A stretch of DNA of 12,474 nt from Tannerella sp. (GTDB lineage Bacteria > Bacteroidota > Bacteroidia > Bacteroidales > Tannerellaceae), in the NCBI GenBank assembly GCA_031261145.1, contig JAISJX010000004.1:1-12474 (forward strand), in the 5' to 3' direction. Each line of letters begins with the position of its first letter. Position 1 is the stretch's first letter. The notes under the pieces are model-generated. The model was not told where the DNA came from. It did no database searches and saw nothing but the letters and a program-made list of their open reading frames with translations. This document shows positions 7,036 through 12,474 of the stretch, one piece after another. The position numbers and the translations under genes are program-made.

Positions 7036-9225
7036 TCAATTCGCCATTTCGGAAAGAAATTTGATACGGATTAGGCGAATTTCCTCTTCGGTGTAATCGC
7101 TTCCCAACTCTGTAATCGCTTCTTCCAAATCGTCGGTTTCGGATTCTTTGAAATATTGGTAGATGTCCTCGATATGGTCTTCATCCATCGCTTCATTGAT
7201 AAAATAGTCCACGTTAATCCGTGTGCCGGAATAGACAATTGCTTCGATTTCGTCCAACAGTTCATTAAATTCAAGCCCTTTGGAAATGGCTATATCATCC
7301 AATGCCACTTTGCGGTCGATGCTTTGCACAATCCATACTTTGAGTTTGGATTTATTGGCGACGGTTCGTACACGCAAGTCTTCCGGGCGTTCGATTTCGT
7401 TTTCCTCGACATATTTTTTGATAATCGCTGCAAATTCAGCGCCGTAACGTTTGGCTTTACCGGCGCCTACACCGGGAATATTCTGCAATTCTTCCACCGT
7501 AATCGGATAAGTGGTCGCCATCGCCTCCAAAGACGGGTCTTGGAAGATGACAAAAGGCGGCACTTCCAATTGTTTGGAGAGTTTTTTCCGCAAATCTTTC
7601 ATAATCGAGTACAAGGCCGGATCAACGGCGCACGAACCGCCGCTACGCATCGGCGTCTCGTTGGAGTCGTCTTCGTCAAAGTCTTTGTCTGTGACGATTT
7701 TAAAGGAGACGGGTTTCTTCATAAATTCCCGGCCTTTCGCAGCAATTTTCAGCAGTCCGTAGTTTTCAATTTCTTTGGTTAAATAACCGGCAATCAACGC
7801 CTGACGAATCACGGCATTCCATGTTTTTTCGTCTTCGTCCTGTCCCGAACCGAAGATTTCCAGTTCGTTATGTTTGTACGACATGATTTCCGACGTCTCA
7901 ACGCCCAACAGGATATTGATGATATACTCGGTTTTATATTTTTCTTTCAGTATATCCACAGCTTCCAAAACGGCAAACAGTAATTCTTTCGACTCAACTA
8001 ATTTCTTCGGGTTCAGACAGTTGTCGCAGTTTCCGCAATTATCTTCCGTATATTCTTCCCCGAAATAATGGAGTAACACTTTCCGGCGGCAAACGGCCGT
8101 TTCGGAATAGGCGGCTGTTTCCAGCAAGAGTTGTTTCCCAATTTCCTGTTCGACAATGGGTTTCCCCTGAAGAAATTTCTCTAATTTCAGCAAATCTTTG
8201 TTGGCATAGAACGCGATACATTGTCCTTCGCCTCCGTCGCGACCGGCGCGACCGGTTTCCTGATAGTAGCCTTCCAGGCTTTTCGGAATGTCATAGTGAA
8301 TCACATAGCGCACATCCGGTTTGTCGATACCCATCCCAAATGCGATGGTTGCCACAATCACATCCACCTCTTCCATCAGGAAAGAGTCCTGGTTGGATGA
8401 GCGGGTCTGCGACTCCATGCCTGCGTGGTAGGCCAATGCCTTGATGCCGTTGGCGCACAGAATATCGGCAAATTCCTCCACTTTTTTCCGGCTCAGACAA
8501 TAGATTATCCCGGATTTGCCTTCGTGTCCTTTAATATATTTGATGATTTCACGATCGATGTCGGTTCCTTTCGGGCGAACTTCGTAATACAGGTTGGGGC
8601 GGTTGAAGGAGGATTTGAAGACGGTAGCGTCAATCATCCCAAGGTTTTTCTGAATGTCGTGTTGTACTTTCGGCGTAGCCGTAGCGGTCAGTGCAATCAG
8701 CGGCCTTTTTCCTATCTCGTTAATAATCGGACGGATGCGGCGATATTCCGGTCGGAAATCGTGACCCCATTCCGAGATACAATGCGCTTCGTCCACCGCA
8801 TAAAATGAGATATTTATGTTACGGAGAAATTCGATATTTTCTTCTTTGGTCAGCGATTCGGGAGCGACGTACAATAATTTGGTGCGGCCGGACAAAATGT
8901 CCTGTTTCACCTGCTCGATCGCAGCTTTGTTAAGGGATGAGTTGATGAAATGGGCGACACCATCCTCATCGCTGAAATTACGCATCGCGTCCACCTGATT
9001 CTTCATCAGGGCGATCAACGGTGAAATCACTAAGGCCGTTCCTTCCAAAATCAGGGAAGGCAACTGGTAGCAAAGCGATTTTCCGCCACCGGTCGGCATC
9101 AATACGAATGTATCTTTTCCGTCCAGCACATTTTCAATGATTGCTTTCTGATTTCCTTTGAATGTGTCAAATCCAAAATGGAATTTTAAGGCTTCGGTCA
9201 GGTCTGGTATGTCTATTTTCGCCAT
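7036..9225 (-). CDS. recQ: ATP-dependent DNA helicase RecQ (long form)
   Basis: RecQ is a 3'-to-5' superfamily 2 helicase acting in recombination and replication-fork repair. Visible motifs: Walker A TGGGKS (45-50), motif Ia region ISPLIALMKNQ (68-77), DEAH box (145-148), SAT-like LTATAT (179-184), motif V region IAFGMGIDKPDVR (294-306) and motif VI QETGRAGRDGG (322-332). The zinc-binding cysteines of the RecQ C-terminal region are C379, C397, C400 and C403. A winged-helix region follows (~410-510), then an HRDC domain (~535-605, with IPGVGAGKAKRYG). Residues ~620-729 form an extra, very acidic C-terminal segment not found in the 609-aa E. coli protein; it resembles the helix-turn-helix extension seen in many Bacteroidetes and Firmicutes RecQ proteins. 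The start lies 11 bp after the clpX stop, so recQ is probably the last gene of the clpP-clpX-recQ operon. Confidence 0.97.
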   Translation of the reverse strand: MAKIDIPDLTEALKFHFGFDTFKGNQKAIIENVLDGKDTFVLMPTGGGKSLCYQLPSLILEGTALVISPLIALMKNQVDAMRNFSDEDGVAHFINSSLNKAAIEQVKQDILSGRTKLLYVAPESLTKEENIEFLRNINISFYAVDEAHCISEWGHDFRPEYRRIRPIINEIGKRPLIALTATATPKVQHDIQKNLGMIDATVFKSSFNRPNLYYEVRPKGTDIDREIIKYIKGHEGKSGIIYCLSRKKVEEFADILCANGIKALAYHAGMESQTRSSNQDSFLMEEVDVIVATIAFGMGIDKPDVRYVIHYDIPKSLEGYYQETGRAGRDGGEGQCIAFYANKDLLKLEKFLQGKPIVEQEIGKQLLLETAAYSETAVCRRKVLLHYFGEEYTEDNCGNCDNCLNPKKLVESKELLFAVLEAVDILKEKYKTEYIINILLGVETSEIMSYKHNELEIFGSGQDEDEKTWNAVIRQALIAGYLTKEIENYGLLKIAAKGREFMKKPVSFKIVTDKDFDEDDSNETPMRSGGSCAVDPALYSIMKDLRKKLSKQLEVPPFVIFQDPSLEAMATTYPITVEELQNIPGVGAGKAKRYGAEFAAIIKKYVEENEIERPEDLRVRTVANKSKLKVWIVQSIDRKVALDDIAISKGLEFNELLDEIEAIVYSGTRINVDYFINEAMDEDHIEDIYQYFKESETDDLEEAITELGSDYTEEEIRLIRIKFLSEMAN

Positions 9226-9236
9226 AGATTTTATAA

Positions 9237-10466
9237 CTATGCAATTTGTAAACGGTTAATATCTGCTTTTTCAAATTTCTCTCTTGAATAATCCAAGGTG
9301 ACGGTCAACGATTTTTGGGTGCCGGTCGGCATCTGGTACATGGCGTCCATCATAATCGCTTCCACGATTGAACGAAGCCCACGCGCTCCCAATTTAAACT
9401 CAATAGCTTTATCCACCACATATTCATACACTTCTTCATCAAACGCCAGTTTGATATGGTCCATTTCAAATAATTTAATATACTGTCTGATAATCGAGTT
9501 TTTAGGCTCGGTCAGAATCCGGCGGAGCGCACGGCGATCCAGCGGTTCCAGATAAGTCAGGATAGGCAAACGGCCAATGATTTCGGGTATCAGTCCGAAC
9601 GATTTCAGGTCGGTCGGCATGATGTATTTCAACATATTTTCCCGGTCGATGAAGGCTGTATTTTTATTGGCCGTGTAACCGACAACGCGCGTATTCAGGC
9701 GTTGCGCAATTTTTTTCTCAATACCGTCAAAGGCTCCTCCGCAGATAAACAGGATGTTTCGCGTGTCCACCGGAATCATCCGTTGTTCGGGATGCTTGCG
9801 CCCTCCCTGAGGCGGTACGTTCACGATCGAGCCTTCCAGCAGTTTCAGCAATCCCTGCTGAACGCCTTCGCCGCTCACGTCGCGGGTGATGGACGGATTG
9901 TCTCCTTTGCGGGCGATTTTATCTATTTCGTCGATAAAAACGATTCCCCGTTGTGCGTCTTCCACATTGTAATCGGCGGCCTGCAACAGTCGCGTCAGGA
10001 TACTTTCGACGTCTTCGCCTACGTAACCGGCTTCCGTCAAGACGGTTGCGTCCACAATGCTGAACGGGACATGCAATTTTTTGGCAATTGTCCGCGCCAA
10101 CAACGTTTTTCCGGTGCCCGTCGCGCCCACCATGATAATATTGGACTTTTCGATTTCCACATCATCGGGCGTCTTTTTTTGAATCAGCCGTTTGTAATGG
10201 TTATAGACTGCGACGGAAAGATAACGCTTCGCCTCGTCTTGTCCGATCACGTACTGATCCAGGAAATTCTTGATGTCTTTCGGCTTCGGCAGCTCCTGCG
10301 CTTTGAGCCTGAAAGCCCCTGTATCTTTGGGAATACTTTCCTGAAAAATGTTGTAAGCTTGCATGATACAGTGCTCACAAATTGCACCTGAAAGGCCGGT
10401 AATCAAAAGATTAACATCCTTACGGTTTTTCCCGCAAAAAGAACATGCTTCGTTTATCTTTGCCAT
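9237..10466 (-). CDS. clpX: ClpX, AAA+ unfoldase subunit of the ClpXP protease
   Basis: ClpX unfolds tagged cytosolic proteins using ATP and threads them into ClpP. The 409-aa protein has the N-terminal zinc-binding domain (C8, C11, C30, C33), Walker A GATGTGKT (114-121), pore-1 loop GYVG (147-150), Walker [10 protein letters not shown] (174-182), the RKH substrate loop (223-225), and sensor-2 GARGLR (360-365). At the position of the ClpP-docking IGF loop of E. coli, the sequence reads VGY (262-264). The length matches the family (E. coli 424). The start is 6 bp downstream of the clpP stop, giving translational proximity to its partner peptidase, and the stop is 11 bp before recQ. It is most likely transcribed from the promoter before clpP. 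Confidence 0.98.
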   Translation of the reverse strand: MAKINEACSFCGKNRKDVNLLITGLSGAICEHCIMQAYNIFQESIPKDTGAFRLKAQELPKPKDIKNFLDQYVIGQDEAKRYLSVAVYNHYKRLIQKKTPDDVEIEKSNIIMVGATGTGKTLLARTIAKKLHVPFSIVDATVLTEAGYVGEDVESILTRLLQAADYNVEDAQRGIVFIDEIDKIARKGDNPSITRDVSGEGVQQGLLKLLEGSIVNVPPQGGRKHPEQRMIPVDTRNILFICGGAFDGIEKKIAQRLNTRVVGYTANKNTAFIDRENMLKYIMPTDLKSFGLIPEIIGRLPILTYLEPLDRRALRRILTEPKNSIIRQYIKLFEMDHIKLAFDEEVYEYVVDKAIEFKLGARGLRSIVEAIMMDAMYQMPTGTQKSLTVTLDYSREKFEKADINRLQIA

Positions 10467-10472
10467 AACCTC

Positions 10473-11135
10473 TTATTTCCGTAACATCACTTCGTCAATC
10501 ATTCCATATTCAACCGCTTCTTCGGCGTTCATCCAATAGTCGCGGTCACTGTCTTTTTCTACCGTTTCAAACGGTTTGCCCGAATGGTCGGAGATGATTT
10601 TATAGAGTTCCGCTTTTATTTTGACAATCTCGCGTACCGTAATTTCCATATCGGATGCCTGGCCTTGCATCCCGCCCATCGGTTGGTGAATCATCACCCG
10701 CGAGTGTTTCAGTCCGTAGCGTTTCCCTTTTGTCCCGGCCGCCAGCAAAACAGAGGCCATCGAGGCGGCGATGCCCGTACATATAGTAGAGAGGCCGCAC
10801 CCGATAAACTGCATCGTGTCATAAATACCCAATCCGGCATAGACCGAACCGCCCGGCGAATTGATATAAATTGAGATGTCTTTGCCCGGATCGCTCGAAT
10901 CCAGATAAAGCAACTGCGCCTGAATCACATTGGCCGTATAATCATCCACCTGCGTTCCCAGAAAAATGATTCGATCCATCATCAGGCGGGAGAATACGTC
11001 CATCTGCGCGACGTTCAACTGGCGTTCTTCAATAATCGTCGGCGAGATATAACTGCTCGTTATATTCATGTAGCTGTCTAACGCATTTCCGTTAAGACCG
11101 ATATGCTTGGTAGCATATTTTCTGAAATCATCCAT
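10473..11135 (-). CDS. clpP: ClpP, ATP-dependent Clp protease proteolytic subunit
   Basis: ClpP is the serine peptidase that forms the two-ring barrel of ClpXP and degrades unfolded substrates delivered by ClpX. The catalytic triad is placed by motif and spacing: S125 (in GIAASMAS), H150 (in RVMIHQP) and D199 (in SDRDYW). The intervals of 25 and 49 residues equal those of E. coli ClpP (S111, H136, D185). The oligomerisation/substrate segment INSPGGSVYAGLGIYDTM (91-108) is also present. At 220 aa it is slightly longer than the 207-aa E. coli precursor; the first ~30 residues may include a short propeptide, which I cannot delimit. The ATG follows an A-rich leader without a Shine-Dalgarno sequence, usual in Bacteroidota. 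It heads the operon with clpX and recQ. Confidence 0.98.
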   Translation of the reverse strand: MDDFRKYATKHIGLNGNALDSYMNITSSYISPTIIEERQLNVAQMDVFSRLMMDRIIFLGTQVDDYTANVIQAQLLYLDSSDPGKDISIYINSPGGSVYAGLGIYDTMQFIGCGLSTICTGIAASMASVLLAAGTKGKRYGLKHSRVMIHQPMGGMQGQASDMEITVREIVKIKAELYKIISDHSGKPFETVEKDSDRDYWMNAEEAVEYGMIDEVMLRK

Positions 11136-11210
11136 ATATTTTTTACTTTTTTGTCTATTTGTTTTTCCTCAAAACGAAAGAAAGAACCTCTCCCCCGTCA
11201 GTTGGAAAAA

Positions 11211-11243
11211 CAAAGTTATAAATAAATTTCCGAAAGAAACAAA
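11211..11243 (-). promoter_or_regulatory. Bacteroides-type promoter of the clpP-clpX-recQ operon
   Basis: Read on the - strand, TTTG (11243-11240) is followed after 21 bases by TAACTTTG (11218-11211), an exact match to the primary sigma-factor -7 consensus TAnnTTTG; the spacer is 1-2 bases longer than usual. Transcription would start near 11204, leaving a leader of about 70 nt. The leader has a G-rich stretch (GACGGGGGAGAGG on the - strand) and an A-rich run just before the ATG. Confidence 0.65.
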
Positions 11244-11275
11244 TAAGTTTGCTTTTTTGAGAGACGTTCCTTCTT

Positions 11276-11318
11276 TTATTTTAAAAAAGGGCGATAAAAC
11301 AGGCTTTATTTAAAATAA
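11276..11318 (-). terminator. AT-rich hairpin overlapping the trigger factor stop
   Basis: TTATTTTAAA, which contains the tig stop TAA (- strand, 11318-11309), pairs perfectly with TTTAAAATAA (11285-11276). An outer 9-bp pair, TTTGAGAGA with TCTCTCAAA (11327-11319 with 11264-11256), encloses it, and a T6 run (- strand, 11289-11284) lies partly in the 3' arm. It may end or attenuate tig transcription before the clpP promoter, but the stem is AT-rich and not a classic intrinsic terminator. Confidence 0.35.
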
Positions 11319-12474
11319 TCTCTCAAATTCCTCATAAGAAACATTCTTTGTCTCTACATTTACCTGCGTTTTGACCCACCTAACCAAAACATCTTCGGTT
11401 GCACGACTGACAATCGACTGCAGGTTTTCTTTGTTTTTTAACAGATCCTTTGCATAATTGGCCAAAATATCATCCGGCACCGAAAACATTCCATATTGTG
11501 CGAATTGGGATTTGGCAACTTGTTGGGCCTGTTTTTGCACATCTTCTTCTTGTACTTTCAACCCGTTCGCTTTCATCAATTGGTCTTTGGATAAGAGATA
11601 TTTAAGCTCTTTCTCAACGTTCGGATAATCGTTATCCACCTTTTCAGGCGTATTTTTATCGTCCGTAGCTATCAGCCAGCGTTTCAGGATGTCTTCGGCG
11701 AATTTGACGCCTTCGGCTTTTTGGACAAGCAGATCGCGCACGGCCAGCATAAGGTTATACTCGCTTCGCGGCAGGAATTGGTCGGCTAACGATTCTTTTA
11801 CCTTTGCCCTGAACTCCTCTGCGCTTGTTACAACATTATCACCTAACACTTTATCAAACAGTTCCTGATTCAACTCCGCCTCTTTATGACGGGTGATTTC
11901 TTTCACTTCAAAACGGAAATCACTCGTGAGGTTCTCTGCGGTCTCTTTGTCTATTTTCAGGAACGAGGCAATCTCGGCGTATGCGCCCTGATAGGCTTTA
12001 TTCGGGTTAAAGACAACGATATCATTCTGTTTCGCACCGATAAATTTGGCTTGTTCTTCTTTTTCCTTGAGATACGACGGCATCAAAATTCCGTTTTCCA
12101 CCAGAATGCCGCCTTCTTTCGGTTCGCCGTTTTCTAATTCGCTGACAACGCCTTTCACCAAGTCGGATTCTTCAACCGTATCGGCGGTGTCGTCGTACGA
12201 GCCGAAATTCTTACGGTACGAATCTAACTGTTTTTCCACTAACTCATCGTCCACGTCAATCTGATAAGATATTAATGTATCGTCTTTGCTCAGATTGATG
12301 TTCAATTCGGGAGCGATGGCCAGGTCGAAATAAAATTCAAAATCTTCCTGTGTATCAAAATCAATGTTCTGTTGTTCCGTCTCATTTGGCAACGGCTCGC
12401 CTACGATTCGTATGTGATTGTCTTCGATGTATTTCGACACATTTTCCGAGACGATTTTATTGACTTCTTCTATC
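11310..12474 (-). CDS. tig: Trigger factor Tig (N-terminus outside the window)
   Basis: Trigger factor is the ribosome-bound chaperone that meets nascent chains; many members also have an FKBP-type prolyl isomerase domain. The frame is open to the window edge: residues IEEVNKIVSEN continue upstream of the GTG at 12440, so that codon is an internal Val. About 387 residues are visible and ~60 N-terminal residues are missing, including the ribosome-docking GFRxGxxP loop, judged against ~450 aa in Bacteroidales. Visible parts are the end of the ribosome-binding domain (FEFYFDLAIAPELNI), a middle domain around VKGVVSELENG to DFRFEVKEITRHKEAELN, which is the FKBP position but weakly conserved, and the long helical C-terminal domain ending YEEFERLF. 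Next to clpP-clpX it repeats the widespread tig-clpP-clpX order, but here clpP has its own promoter. Confidence 0.95.
   Translation of the reverse strand, partial: IEEVNKIVSENVSKYIEDNHIRIVGEPLPNETEQQNIDFDTQEDFEFYFDLAIAPELNINLSKDDTLISYQIDVDDELVEKQLDSYRKNFGSYDDTADTVEESDLVKGVVSELENGEPKEGGILVENGILMPSYLKEKEEQAKFIGAKQNDIVVFNPNKAYQGAYAEIASFLKIDKETAENLTSDFRFEVKEITRHKEAELNQELFDKVLGDNVVTSAEEFRAKVKESLADQFLPRSEYNLMLAVRDLLVQKAEGVKFAEDILKRWLIATDDKNTPEKVDNDYPNVEKELKYLLSKDQLMKANGLKVQEEDVQKQAQQVAKSQFAQYGMFSVPDDILANYAKDLLKNKENLQSIVSRATEDVLVRWVKTQVNVETKNVSYEEFERLF

Noticed and set aside
7156..7782. 208-codon open frame antisense to recQ, downstream of the orphan promoter-like site
   Set aside because: The Phe-rich composition with no domain matches a shadow frame; the nearby promoter-like site alone is too weak to support a gene.
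9702..10391. 229-codon open frame antisense to clpX
   Set aside because: It is fully overlapped by the highly conserved clpX; its His- and Phe-rich composition is typical of a reverse-strand shadow frame.
12438..12440. GTG as the start of tig
   Set aside because: The frame continues upstream with trigger-factor-like residues, and the ribosome-binding domain would be missing.

Overview
The window looks like ordinary chromosomal housekeeping DNA from a member of the Bacteroidota, most likely order Bacteroidales. The support is the protein sequences (Bacteroidetes-type MetK, OstA-like and SurA-like proteins, a long RecQ and a Bacteroidetes-type trigger factor), the near absence of Shine-Dalgarno sequences before starts, and a promoter before clpP matching the Bacteroides TTTG / TAnnTTTG consensus. 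A Tannerellaceae or Porphyromonadaceae relative is my guess from gene order and moderate G+C; I cannot name a species.

Layout. (1) Bases 1-1211, + strand: the 3' part of metK (S-adenosylmethionine synthetase), with its first ~28 codons outside the window. (2) Bases 1212-1454: a convergent intergenic region holding three tandem copies of a 7-bp repeat that includes the metK stop, then a 156-bp MITE-like palindrome built from ACGCAGAT octamers, with two inner hairpins. (3) Bases 1455-6900, - strand: a tight four-gene envelope-biogenesis operon. In transcription order it is a 530-aa double-parvulin protein, a 286-aa putative lipoprotein, a 458-aa SurA-like chaperone and an OstA/LptA-like protein; gaps are 7 and 10 bp, and the last junction is an ATGA overlap. 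(4) Bases 6901-7035: a short AT-rich intergenic region. (5) Bases 7036-11135, - strand: a clpP-clpX-recQ operon with 6- and 11-bp gaps. (6) Bases 11136-11309: an intergenic region with an AT-rich hairpin and a good clpP promoter. (7) Bases 11310-12474, - strand: the 3' part of tig (trigger factor), with its N-terminus outside the window.

How the genes fit together. Tig, ClpP and ClpX form a cytosolic folding and degradation set: nascent-chain chaperone, peptidase, and unfoldase that feeds the peptidase. RecQ, a DNA helicase, is carried on the clp transcript. The 1455-6900 operon acts in the periplasm: periplasmic PPIase-like chaperones that probably escort outer-membrane proteins, together with an LptA-fold protein of lipopolysaccharide transport.

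I found no defence system, phage, integron, CRISPR array or transposase, and no clear new system. The best leads are the structured repeat element at 1226-1381, the division of parvulin active-site histidines in the SurA-like protein, and the unassigned lipoprotein between the two SurA-like genes.
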